This document shows, in pieces, positions 36,893 through 47,590 of a stretch of 64,000 bases of DNA (position 1 is its first letter; each line of letters opens with the position of its first letter). The DNA lies in assembly GCA_028023455.1 (NCBI GenBank), contig JAQFVV010006626.1:498001-562000 (forward strand), in the 5' to 3' direction. The stretch comes from Epiperipatus broadwayi. Lineage: Eukaryota > Onychophora > Udeonychophora > Euonychophora > Peripatidae. A program made the position numbers and the translations under genes. The notes under the pieces were generated by a model. The model did no database searches. It saw only the letters and a program-made list of their open reading frames with translations, and had not been told where the DNA came from.

Positions 36893-36975
36893 TTTCATCT
36901 ATGAAACACACAAGAATGTGAAAAAGTATATACTGGAGAAACTAGCTAATCTATTGGAAAAGAATAAATAAATGT
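36893..36975 (+). pseudogene. Penelope-like GIY-YIG endonuclease fragment
   Basis: In one plus frame the segment reads CEKVYTGETS, a stop, then SIGK, matching the 'C.kvYiGET..sl..R' core. An overlapping frame gives FIYETH just before it, matching 'vvYeI'. The frames must be joined and a stop ignored, so this is a decayed remnant similar to the one at 39060. Confidence 0.5.
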
Positions 36976-37767
36976 GTATAAAGTAGCAAACTTTATGTAT
37001 CAGTGGATATTTGAAGGGAAAAACAAGAATTTTTATCAGAGAATTAAACGTATTATTAAAAATAATTTAAAAAATTTGTTTATATAAAAAAGTAAATGAT
37101 TTAAATCAATTTAATGTGATAACACATATTTAAAAATTCTTATTAACTTTGCTTATTTTTTTAAAAAACAGAGGGAAATTAAAGGAAAACATCACTTCAG
37201 TAATGCGTGCTAACAAATATGTTATTACTAACAATTGAATGTATTTAAAAACTTATAAATAATGTTTGAACTTTTAATGTCAAACATATGATTATTATTA
37301 ATATACCATCATTCAAAACATCCCGACAATATAACATTAAATACTCAGTTGAATCTTCCACTATATTAAACATAAGCTATTATGAAAAATTGTTTAAAAT
37401 TGGTCAAATTATTAAATCAGAAAACTTTTCTATAAAAATGAATTTCTAAGGAGATCATCTTAAAGAATTTTAACAAACTATTAATAATCTGAGAAAGTCA
37501 CCAAGAGAGCAAATGAGACTATCTTAAAACAGATAATAAATTCCAAAAGATTTTTCAAGTATGAATATAATGACACTAAGAAATAAAAAAAGAAAAACAA
37601 ACTTTTAAATACACAAAGATATACCAAATTCTATTCTGCAACACATAAACTGACACCCTTATTAATTAAAACTCATAGTTCCAATAATTTAATTATTTCT
37701 AAAAAAAATATTTTTGAAAAGAAGTTGATTTTGTTATCACACTATCTAATAACAATTATTAGACATA

Positions 37768-39130
37768 ATGAGAATGATTGAGAAAGATACTCAAAAATTA
37801 GCAGTAGAAAAAGTAGCAGAAGTGCACTGGAAAGTAAAGAAAACACTTGAGAACCATCAGCAATCCAGCTCAAATGTTACCTGTGATAAAAATAAAGCTA
37901 TTAAAATTTTCAAACTATTCAAATCTATAAACATTATTCCTAATGGGAAACATAATACTCTAGTTATAATAAATATTATTGATTATGACAATCAATATGC
38001 TAAAATTAAAAAAAATGACAAAAAAAATTATTTAACATATAAAAACAAAGCTACAAACATTATTCCAAAACATCACACTTATTTTATTGATTCTTAAATA
38101 GAGTAAATAAATAATATATATGATGTTCTTAAATTCCATAAAGGCCATCTTTTATTCAGATCTATTGTTAATTTAAACTTTAATCATCATATCAATTTTT
38201 TTTTCTTATAATTCATAGTTCTTTATTATGAAAATAACACACTTTAATAATGGATTCTAAGCACTTTGTGGAATAAACAATAAAATAAAACTAAAAACTG
38301 CTGATATAATAGAGGAAAATTTATTCACACATCTAATCAGAAATAAAACATTCTCTGGAGTAAAAAAAATGCAGCTTACAAATTACATTTTTTTAGGTGA
38401 CAGTATAAAACGATATTTAACATTTTGCATAATAACAAACTCAGGTTATTAATATGAGATAACAAAGTTCACTTCTGATTAACAATATTTGCATAAAGAA
38501 TGTGAAATGTTGTATATAATTGCTACTTCATATTCAAATAAATGTCTTTTTTTTTTCTGTAAGTGATATTGCATTGCATTTTGGCATGGCAAATCATGAT
38601 AATAACCATTATAGCAAATAATAAATTAGAATAACAACAAAATTTCTTAGTTGTTCTTATGATGTGATGAGATCATGGCAAAATCAAAAGTATTATTTAC
38701 AGAAAAACTACACAATAGAAAAATGCTTAGCATATACTAACCATTCATGATAGAAATACCAAACATAAAATTATACTATTACTATTATGTTATAGAGAAA
38801 ACCTTTATTCAGAAGCTGTTAATTTAACAATTCTTTTGCAATATTCTCATGAACAAACTCTCATATAAATTGCTTATCCATATAATATCATTAAAAATGT
38901 ATTAAATTAACAATAAAAAGCATTAAAAAGCAATGCTAATTGCAACTAGGTATGTCATATAAACTAAAAAATTCTGTAATATTTATAATACCACACCACT
39001 GCTAGATAAAGTAAAAAAAAATAATGATATAAAAGTTAAATTAGAATGCTAAAAAATAAAACTATATCTATGAAATATCATGTGAATGTGGATGGCTATA
39101 TATTGGAGAAACTTGCCAGTCCATTTTGAA
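37768..39130 (+). pseudogene. Decayed Penelope-like element (RT start to GIY-YIG)
   Basis: A 109-codon frame (37768-38097) contains NKAIKIFKLFKSINIIP followed by NTLVIINIIDYDNQYAKI and a TYKNKATN stretch. This is the order at the N-terminus of Penelope-like reverse transcriptases ('al..L..d..ivi.paDKg...VvmdkdDY..km...l...'). Downstream, in another frame, comes YDVLKFHKGHLLFRSIV (compare 'yGlPKiHK...pLRPIVs'). At 39060-39125 comes IYEISCECGWLYIGETCQSI, the GIY-YIG endonuclease core. The distance is shorter than a full RT-EN, so the palm region is deleted or too eroded to see. Frames shift several times. Confidence 0.6.
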
Positions 39131-39821
39131 AATATTAAAACAATAGAAAATAATGATAAAATAGATAAGATAAGATGTATCTAAAGTAGCAGATGATATA
39201 AATAAGACATTGATATAGCAGTGGCAAATGAAACACAATAATTATTGACAGATAAAAATAGGTAAAATAAATAAATAAATAAGACATTGATATAGCAATG
39301 GTAAATGAGCCCACAAATTATTCTATTCTAATAATAAATAGTGTTGGATAACCACTCACAAATTTTCATGTTTAAGATGGATAAATCAGGAGATTTCTCA
39401 CAAATAAATACAGACATTTTTTACTGTATGCTGTCATTGACGGAATAGTCTCAATAATAAAAATATAACTTTAAATTTATTATTTGTGAATGTAAATGTC
39501 ACCAGAAAAATTTTCTTGCTAAATTGTTGATTATTTTGGAAACACCTGAATAAGAGGTGAGAAAAATATAATTCAAATCATTGTGTTTTATAAGAACTTA
39601 TTTTTGGTAAGTCAAATATATATTTATATAGTTGGAAGTGCATAAAGTTTTCATTCATTTAAAAAAATTTTAATAATTTAACTAGATAATGAAATTAATC
39701 CAACAGCTAATTGCAAATAACAATTATCACAAATCTTCAAACCAACATTTATTATGTAAACTTTTATTTTTTAAAAAAAAATCTAATAAATGTTGTTTGA
39801 AAGAATTCTAGCGTTACATAT

Positions 39822-39825
<4 letters not shown>

Positions 39826-39858
<33 letters not shown>
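39826..39858. repeat. (AT)n(GT)n microsatellite
   Basis: Short AT tract passing into about 13 GT units. Confidence 0.95.
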
Positions 39859-40468
39859 AGAAGTAACTGTAACTACCACTCACTTATGAAAACATTAATG
39901 TATATATGTAAAAACATAGAATGAGCATCTTATTAAGAGGAGAAAATTATTTTTCCTCATTGTGTTCATGACCTTCGTTAAACATTGAGATTGATATTTA
40001 TACATAGCCTGAGAGAGAGTAATTTTCTCCTTTTAATAATGTATATAATACCTATGACAATTTTATGCTTACATTTATTACTTTCTATTTGATTAATAAA
40101 ATATGATTTTTTTTTTTAAATTATCTTCATGACTGTGTAATTGATTATTGTTCTAATATCAAGTAAATGCCATATGTAATATGAGTAATATATTAATTTC
40201 ATTCTGAATTTACACCAATGTTGACAAACCTCCAAAAGTTCATGGATTTATTATATTCTTGCCTCTTTGTTCAATATAGAAAGTTCTACTTTTGTTGTTT
40301 TGGATAGTATTGTGATGTCATTTGAATTTCTTTTATATATACATTATATGATTAACTTTTGAAAAAGTATATAACTGAATGTAGCATTTCTTGCTTAACC
40401 AACTCTCTAAAATTGACCCAATTAAATTTTTTAATATATCTTTTCCTTATGTGTTCAACATTTTATTT
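39859..40468. other. AT-rich spacer
   Basis: No gene or family repeat recognised. Confidence 0.5.
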
Positions 40469-40561
40469 CATGTGTCATAGCATCAACCGGGAAGTGAACC
40501 CACTAACCCAGGACAACTGCTTGTAAGGCAGCTGTGCTGACCTCTTGACCACCAATGTTGA
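40469..40561 (-). mobile_element. tRNA-derived SINE, family A copy 2
   Basis: Reverse-strand copy: CATTGGTGGTCAAGAGGTCA, GCACAGCTGCCTTACAAGCAG, GGGTTAGTGGGTTCACTTCCC, GGTTGATGCTATGACACATG. The A box (TGGTCAAGAGGTCA) resembles the Leu/Ser tRNA class ('TGGCCGAGNGGTTAAGG'), and the B box is GGTTCACTTCC. Confidence 0.8.
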
Positions 40562-41060
40562 ATAATTTTAAAATTTTAATGTGACATCAACAGTATCTAT
40601 TTTGTCAAATATACTGTTATATGTAACAAAAACTTTTTTTTGTTCACATAATATCTTTACTGCAACAATGTCTCTTTTTTGTTCTTTCTCCACATAATAT
40701 CTTTACCACACCAATGACTCTTTTTTAATTCCTTTGAAACAACTGACTCACAAACACACCTTCAATATTTTATTATATTCAGCTTTATTTAACACAATGT
40801 AATTCTCAAGATATATTTTATCCTGCATTCTGATGCTTTTTTCCTCAAGAAATAGCATGGAATCATGAATCGAGGCTAGTGCAATTAAAAATTTACATAA
40901 TTCCAATACAATTGTTTTATTATTAAATGTAATATATTTTTATTTTTGAAAGACTTTTGTATTTTACCTAATGCTTGCTTGTATATAAGTTGTGCATGAA
41001 TTAATTATCAAATACTATGTACCATACAATACACATACTCATATCATTGTTAGCATATCA

Positions 41061-41065
<5 letters not shown>

Positions 41066-41145
<80 letters not shown>
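41066..41145. repeat. (AT)n microsatellite
   Basis: About 40 uninterrupted AT units. Frames reading IYIY... on both strands are artefacts. Confidence 0.97.
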
Positions 41146-41148
<3 letters not shown>

Positions 41149-41637
41149 CTACATGGTACCTCATATAATGTACATTGTGTAAAATTTAATATAAATGACA
41201 TGAAGATAATATAATTTAATATGCAATGGACTATGTAAATCAAGATTGAGTATATCTGTTAAGAATTTTAAACAGCAGATCAGCAGCAAATAGCAATTTA
41301 CAATTTCATTGCAGAATTAAATTTCTTTAAATAGTGAACTATTTGTAGTGTAAATATCACATAATGTAATCACTATGCAACATTAATAAGAAATCAAAAT
41401 GGCAAATATAAATTGCAATAGCTTTTATTACAAAACATTTACACAGTATATAATAAATTCATTGGAAGCATAATTATATTTAAGTATATTGTATCATTTA
41501 TTAAAATGTTTTTATAAGTAAGTAGAGTATCAAGTCATATTTATTTGATTGTAATAATTTTATGCATTATCTAATAAACCATGATCAAAGGCTCTTGATA
41601 AAAAATGAATTAAAAGTGAAGCCAATTATTTAATCGT

Positions 41638-41730
41638 AAAGCATTGATGGTCGAGCCACTTTACAAGCAGTTGTCCCAGGTTAGCAGGTTCACTTCCCAG
41701 CTGACTTTATGACACATGAGAAAGACAACA
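41638..41730 (+). mobile_element. tRNA-derived SINE, family A copy 3
   Basis: GCATTGATGGTCGAGCCACT, TTACAAGCAGTTGTCCCAGG, AGCAGGTTCACTTCCC, TTTATGACACATGA. About 20 bases of the middle are deleted relative to the 47.5-kb copy; the B box is retained. Confidence 0.75.
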
Positions 41731-42065
41731 AATATTTAAGAATATATTTTTAAAAACAATTTCTATTTTTTCAATAGTGATAATTATTGCATAATTATGA
41801 CTTTTTAAAAACTGTAATTTTTGTGACTAATAAAAATGGGTAATTTGGGAAAAAAAAATGTATGTCTTCCAATTTATTGGTAAACTGGATTTGTTAACTC
41901 TCAATGTAAAAAGAAAAATACCAATTCTCATATTAAAAATTCAAATACACACACACACACATACATATATATACAAAGAGCCTGCTACTAGCTCTAAACA
42001 AGCTTAATTTTTTTTATGTTAAATGCTACAAGAGAAAATACATGAAGCTTTTATCTATAATGGTC

Positions 42066-42112
42066 ACCATCACCAGACCGGTTTCAAGCTATGGCTCTCA
42101 TCAGTGAGGAGC
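42066..42112 (-). ncRNA. Hammerhead ribozyme, F1 copy a
   Basis: Minus-strand order: stem I 5' strand TCCTCA (42105-42110), CTGATGA (42098-42104), stem II GAGC-CATA-GCTT, GAAA (42082-42085), stem III ACCGGT, cleavage triplet GTC (42076-42078), stem I 3' strand TGGTGA. All catalytic-core bases of the hammerhead are present (CUGAUGA, GAAA, UH). Stem III is a loopless 6-base palindrome that cannot fold in one molecule but pairs perfectly between two copies. This is the dimeric mode described for minimal type I hammerheads in animal repeats. One stem I pair (C-U) and one stem II end pair (G-U) are weak. Confidence 0.85.
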
Positions 42113-42477
42113 TAGGACATAAGATTCAAAATATTAACTCAAGCCAAGCTTTTATCTAATTCTTAATTATTAAGAAAAAGATCCAAATCTTCAGAGACCT
42201 ACATGTCTTCAAACTCAGCTCTTTAACCACAGAAACTATATGAGCCTGAACTAAATTCAGAAATCTCATATATTAGTAGGCTTAGCAATTTAATATAGCC
42301 AAAGCCCTAATAGCAAAATTATAATAGTAAAATCAGTCATATATCACATGACCTATATAGCTTGTATTTCTAATATGTAATATATAAAGAGCCTGCTTTA
42401 GCTCTAAACAAGCTTAATTTTTTTATGATAAATGCTACAAGAGAAAATACATGAATCTTTTATCTATGATGGTCCCC

Positions 42478-42522
42478 ATCACCAGATCGGTTTCGAGCTA
42501 TGGCTCTCATCAGTGAGAAGCT
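42478..42522 (-). ncRNA. Hammerhead ribozyme, F1 copy b
   Basis: Minus strand: TTCTCA, CTGATGA (42507-42513), stem II GAGC-CATA-GCTC (four perfect pairs), GAAA (42491-42494), CCGATC, TGGTGA. Stem II is perfect, but one G-to-A change turns the triplet GTC into ATC and breaks the ACCGGT palindrome, so dimer pairing in stem III should be weakened. Confidence 0.82.
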
Positions 42523-42676
42523 AGGACATAAGATTCAAAATATTAACTCAAGCCTAATTCTTAATTATTAAGAAAAAGATCCAAATCTTCAGACACCTAC
42601 ATGTCTTCAAACTCAGCTCTTTAACAAAAGAAACTATATGAGCCTGAACTAAATTCAGAGATCCCATATATTAGCG

Positions 42677-43240
42677 AGGACCATCATAGATAAAAGCTTC
42701 ATGTATTTTCTCTTGTAGCATTTATCATAAAAAAAATTTAAGCTTGTTTAGAGCTAGTAGCAGGCTCTTTATATATTACATATTAGTAATACAAGCTATA
42801 TAGGTCATGTGATATATGACTGATTTTACTATTATAATTTTGCTATTAGGGCTTTGGCTATATTAAATTGCTAAGCCTACTAATATATGGGATCTCTGAA
42901 TTTAGTTCAGGCTCATATACTTTCTTTGGTTAAAGAGCTGAGTTTGAAGACATGTAGGTTTCTGAAGATTTGGATCTTTTTCTTAATAATTAAGAATTAG
43001 ATAAATGCTTGGCTTGAGTTAATATTTTGAATCTTATGTCCTAGATCCTTACTGATGAGAGCCATATCTCGAAACCGGTCTGGGGATGGGGACCATCATA
43101 GATAAAAGCTTCACGTATTTTCTCTTGTAGCATTTATCATAAAAAAAAATTAAGCTTGTTTAGAGCTAGTAGCAGGCTCTTTATATATTACATATTGCTA
43201 ATACAAGCTATATAGGTCATGTGATATATGACTGATTTTA

Positions 43241-43242
<2 letters not shown>
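42677..43242 (+). mobile_element. F1 retrozyme-like dimer in inverted orientation
   Basis: The same unit as 41968-42675 on the opposite strand, beginning just 3' of a ribozyme at GGACCATCATAGATAAAAG and repeating this landmark at about 43090, 412 bases later. It has one complete ribozyme between (43046-43086) and then a second partial unit to 43242, where it runs into an AT tract. With the preceding dimer it makes a >1.2-kb imperfect inverted repeat. Confidence 0.8.
43046..43086 (+). ncRNA. Hammerhead ribozyme, F1 copy c
   Basis: Plus strand: stem I TCCTTA (43046-43051), CTGATGA (43052-43058), stem II GAG-CCATAT-CTC, GAAA (43071-43074), stem III ACCGGT, GTC (43078-43080), stem I 3' TGGGGA (43081-43086). 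Stem I pairs over six positions with two G-U wobbles. The palindromic stem III and the GTC triplet are intact. Predicted cleavage is between 43080 and 43081. Of the F1 copies this has the best overall set of conserved elements. Confidence 0.87.

Positions 43243-43245
<3 letters not shown>

Positions 43246-43293
<48 letters not shown>
43246..43293. repeat. (AT)n microsatellite at end of F1 array
   Basis: AT tract in which the F1 array terminates. Confidence 0.95.
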
Positions 43294-43294
<1 letters not shown>

Positions 43295-43479
43295 ATGTTT
43301 GTTACTCATCTTTTAAGCCAAATCAGCCTATCTAATCTTATTTTTCTGAGATTATTTAGCTACAAGATCACATTATTACAGCAATGTGTTTCTTATGTAA
43401 AAATTAAATAAAACTGCATCCACATGACAAATTAATAAAAAAAATCCTGTCATGTCCAGAATAACCCCAAGTTTAAGTC

Positions 43480-45520
43480 TTAAACAAATCAACAATTTTA
43501 ACAGATGAAAATTAATTAAAGTACAAATTGAAAGAAGAGAAGAATATAAATATGTTTTGTAAAGAAAAAAAATGAAGACATAATGTTTTACAATAAATTA
43601 ATAGAAATTATATGAGATTACAATATTATTAAGAGTGAATAAATAGTATTGATATGGAGAAAAAAAATTGAAATCACAAATTACAAAGATTCAACCATGT
43701 CCAATAAAGAGAAGAAAATCGAGAAATGATGGTAAAAAAAGAAACCAGACATACAATGAGGAATAATATTGTATGAAAGTTATATTAAAAAAACTAGAAT
43801 AATTCAGAAAGTATAAGAGGAAATAAAGTTCCAAGGTCAAAAATATTTGAAAGGAAATAAAAAAACAAATTTACACCATCTGTTGAAAAAACAAAAAATG
43901 ATTAAGTACAACAAAAAGTGAAAAAAATTCTGATAAAAAAACAAATACACATAGAAGAAATAAGTCAATGATAATGAAATAATGAGAATAAAAGCAAATA
44001 AAAAAAGATGGAGGAAATGAGCAAAGAATATTAAAAAAGATTAATTACATTAAAAAACACTGACAATTAGAGGTAAAAATAAACATAAAAGATTGAACTA
44101 GAAGAAAGATGAGACACCATATGTTTAGAACTAAAAATGGAGTTACAAATAAGTAGCATATAGATTAAAAAGTTAAAGAGGAAATAAAACAAGTTCAAAA
44201 TGTTATAGAAAAAATTCATAAAGAATTAACCATCATCATAGAAAATTTTAAACAAAAAGTGAGTGATTCAATAAATTCTTAAGGGCAAATTACAAAATTG
44301 CAACACACAGAGGAGAATGTAAAAAAAGAGAGTCAAAGAATAGATTATTAACTCTATGATATTACTGTTTATGTTCATAATTTATATGAAACTTTAAGAA
44401 AAAACTATGAACAACCTCACATATACATGAAAATCCCTAAAATCAGTAGTTTATTAAGGAGATGATCATGAAACTTTAGATTAAATGAAATGATAATGTA
44501 AAAAATACAAAAAAAGAGTTAGCAAGTATATGATAAAGTAGTCAAGAATATTAATAAAATAAAAAATAATAATGGCCACAAGTATAATTTGCAATAGCAA
44601 ATAGACAAGAAATTGCCGAGTAGAACAAGGAGATCACAGCTAAAATGTATCAAGTATAGATTATTCAGATTGAAGAACTATATAATAAGATTGAGCAATT
44701 AAAGGAAAATAAATATGATTACCAAAATATGACAGTAATAAAGACTGAAAAAAGTACAAATTTCCAGAAGAAATTCAGCATTTTAATTTCACCTTCAAAT
44801 AATGGCATAAACAATCAAATACTAACAAAATAAAAGTAAAAAGTATCTAAAGGGATATGTATATCATTTTAATTGTGGTATTAAAATTTATAATAATGAA
44901 AGTATTCAAAAATAAAATGGGTGGAAATGCATTAGAACATTTCAGAGAATTAAGAGAATAATTATTGTTTTTCACTTAATCCATATGCAAAGCCAAAAAT
45001 TAGTATATATTTTTTTAAATCTTAGTCTTAGAGACTATTATTGCACAATCCTAAATACATTTTGAAATGAGAAGAGACAGAATAAGTTTCTGCATAGAAT
45101 ATCATGGGAAATTTATATTGTGTCAAGGTTACGAACACTGATGGCACATCTGCAGTTATAAGTTTAATCAGTTGAAATGATCAATCAAATTATGGAATCA
45201 CTGCTATAGAATATGATGATAAGTAGTAATTGAATAAACATTGATATAATGATAGAGCTTTTGAATGCCATTGTGGTAGAAATCAAAAAACACAGAGGTA
45301 TATAGCCACAAATTTGCCATTTGTTCATCAAACCTCCTAATCTCAATTTAACCACATATAAACATTTACTAGGAATAAGAAACTACTTTGCTGCAGAAAC
45401 TATAGTTATAAAAAATTGGAAGAGGAGAGATATAAAGAGTCATCCATATTCTAGAAAACAAATTAGGTCGACTACAAATAGATGTTTTTACTGTACAAAA
45501 ATTTAGCAGATCATAATAGT
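43480..45520 (+). other. Purine-biased region with decayed coding-like frames
   Basis: For about 1.3 kb (43.5-44.8 kb) the plus strand is strongly A/G-rich and T-poor, unlike its neighbours. One frame near 44178-44280 reads as an amphipathic helix (KEEIKQVQNVIEKIHKELT), a stop, then more Lys/Glu-rich sequence; other frames continue with stops. A 61-codon frame at 45321-45506 has a CFYC pair but no recognised fold. This looks like an old coiled-coil coding sequence broken by many stops, possibly a gag-like or ORF1-like remnant. The family is not identified. Confidence 0.3.
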
Positions 45521-46051
45521 CATGGAAGTATTAAAAACTAGAAAGTATTTTGATAGATTGTTTTTGCAGTGAGACTTATAAGTCAATTCAATATAAAAAA
45601 GCTTGACTCAATAAGAAGTTCAATTAAGCAAAACAGATTTACATTAGTATTAATATTTTCCAGCTTATAAATAACCATTTCAATTTTTTTTTTTTTTGTA
45701 TTGGAGGTTATTTTAGGTATAGATAGATCGTATAATGCAAAAAAAAAAAAAAAACATGAAACACTTTCAAAAAGCAAATATTAATTAAAAAAAACAGACC
45801 TTTCAAAATATATAATAAAAAAGTGTGTATATTAATTTTTGTTATAATGAAATAATTAAATGATCATTCATAGAAGTGGGCGAACTGGTGTAAGTTAGTG
45901 TTTTAAGAAGAGAACGAGAGATAATCAGAGTAATTATGAAAACAAAGAAAAAGCTAATAATTAAATAATATTTAAATAATTTTACAATAAATTTAACCCT
46001 AAAAATGTATGCAGACATAATAATAATATTGATACTATTAATAATAAAAAC

Positions 46052-46369
46052 AAATAAAACAACGATACAATATAAAATATCTTTATATAATAGCAATAAT
46101 ATATATAATAATAATCATACACAAAAAAGCTCTTTTTGGCAAATATTACATTTTGCTTTTCAATGTGCTTTAACTAATTTACAATTATGTTCAGTATTGC
46201 ATACATAGCACTCTATGTATGCAATGTAGATCGTAATTGTAAAATTAATTAAAGCATATTGAAAAGGGAAAAAAATAATATTTGCCAAAAAAAGCTTTTT
46301 TGTGTATTGATTATTATTATATATTATTGTTATATAAAGATATTTTATATTATATCGTTGATTTATTTA
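46052..46369. repeat. Large near-loopless palindrome (~318 bp)
   Basis: The left arm (AACGATACAATATAAAATAT to ATTGCATACATAG) and right arm (CTATGTATGCAAT to ATATTATATCGTTG) are inverted copies of about 157 bases with scattered mismatches. The centre lies at 46209-46211. Inner landmarks in both arms are AAAAAAGC...TTTGGCAAATATTA and CAATATGCTTTAATTAA. No terminal transposon signature is recognised; it could be a fold-back element. Confidence 0.85.
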
Positions 46370-46394
46370 AATATATGTAAAAGCAGCATAATGG

Positions 46395-46562
46395 ATTAAA
46401 CTTCTTAAGCCAATAAACATCACATGACCACCGCCTCTTATGCTTGTGAATAACTGTTGTTAAAACAGACAAAACTCACTATACGTATTGCCACACATAG
46501 CAAGCTAGAGTAAGCAATGGATGCCAGAAGGCTTGTGCAGAAAATCCCCATCTAGTGCCTAC
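46395..46562 (-). mobile_element. F2 repeat fragment
   Basis: Contains the F2 landmarks as read on the plus strand: CCAATAAACATCACATGACC, TTATGCTTGTGAATAACTG, AAACAGACAAAACTCACTA, CAATGGATGCCAGAAGGC, CCCCATCTAGTGCCTACTT. It stops just before the ribozyme core position seen at 54020. Confidence 0.8.
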
Positions 46563-47481
46563 TTTTTCTCACTTTTGATAATAATACTAATAATGACTAT
46601 GATTATTCCAACTCAAAAAAAAAAAATGAGGGAGAGAAACTACTCTAAACATGAGTTTTGTGGTGATTATACAAACCATTATATAATCTATAATAAATAC
46701 ATTCCTATATAGACTAACATGCTAGTCCATTCTTTCATTTATTCAATATTTCACAATGTTGTTTTTTACTCCCTTAAACAAAATTGTTTTCTTTCTGAAA
46801 TATTTGAGCACCATGTCTGATTGTATCTCTCCAATGTATTCTATTCTTTGTTGTATCGTCCCAATGGAAACAGTTGACATTGTACTTCTTTAGAATGTCT
46901 TATGAGATAACCATTATAATGTAGATGGGGAAAAAAACTCCCAATGAAACTCATGTTCAAGTTATACATAAAATATTCTTTTAAAAATCCTTCCATTTTA
47001 AACTTGTTTTATATCTCCAGTGGAATTCATAGTATCGCATCCAGAAAACTGAAAAACATATTAATTAGTTTAAGATTTTGCCATTGTATTTTTAAAATTT
47101 TATGGGGAATCCCTAAATGAAACTTTTGAAATCCCTTTGTATTGTGTTAATAGGGTATCCAAGTTCCACATCCCTAAAATAAATTATATAAAATAACTGC
47201 TTTATATATAACTAACTTTGTTGCATTATTTCTTTTCCTCTGATGAAATACTCAATTTTTAACTTGTTAAAAGCACAGATGTGAATTTGAGTATCTGTTG
47301 TCCAGTTTCTATTTAAAACCTACCAAGATATGATTGGATTTCTCAAGATGATAACCATCTAAGCTGACAGTTGATGAGGATTTTTCTTCCATGACTGGCT
47401 GATAAAGAACTTGAGCTTTTTAAATATTAATTAATGAATTGAGATCTTTATAAGTTGCACTCAAAACATTAAAAATAGTCT
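46563..47481. other. Unannotated region
   Basis: Slightly less AT-rich at 46.8-47.4 kb, but no frame with recognisable motifs on either strand. It may be old LINE or UTR-like sequence. Confidence 0.4.
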
Positions 47482-47590
47482 TGCATTGGTGGTCGAGAGG
47501 TCAGCGTGACTGCCTTGCACTTGCAGGCAGTTGCCCGGGTTGTAGGTTCATGTCCCGGCCGATGCTATGACCCTTAAAAAAAACATTAAA
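47482..47590 (+). mobile_element. tRNA-derived SINE, family A copy 4 (best copy)
   Basis: GCATTGGTGGTCGAGAGGTC (A box, Leu/Ser-tRNA-like), AGCGTGACTGCCTTGCACTT, GCAGGCAGTTGCCCGGG, GTAGGTTCATGTCCCGGCC (B box GGTTCATGTCC), GATGCTATGACC, A-rich tail. Its length of about 100 bases and lack of a further body suggest a minimal tRNA-only SINE. Confidence 0.85.

Larger units (their letters stand above)
41968..42675 (-). mobile_element. F1 retrozyme-like tandem dimer with two hammerhead ribozymes
   Basis: Two head-to-tail copies of a ~410-bp unit, transcribed on the minus strand. Each carries a hammerhead core: cleavage triplet positions 42076 and 42485, 409 bases apart. Unit landmarks in plus-strand order are GAGCCTGCTACTAGCTC, AAGCTTAATTTTTTT, CTACAAGAGAAAATACATGA, ribozyme, GGACATAAGATTCAAAAT, a CTACATGTCTTCAAACTCAG segment, GAGCCTGAACTAAATTCAG, and ATATCACATGACCTATATAG. 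The second unit is cut at 42675 where an inverted copy begins. No protein is encoded. Tandem ribozyme-bounded monomers without ORFs define retrozymes; the replication route via circular RNA is inferred from the known family. Confidence 0.8.

Noticed and set aside
45321-45506. 61-codon ORF with CFYC pair as a zinc-knuckle gag or transposase end
   Set aside because: Only one Cys pair, no His/Cys partners in register and no matching family I can name.
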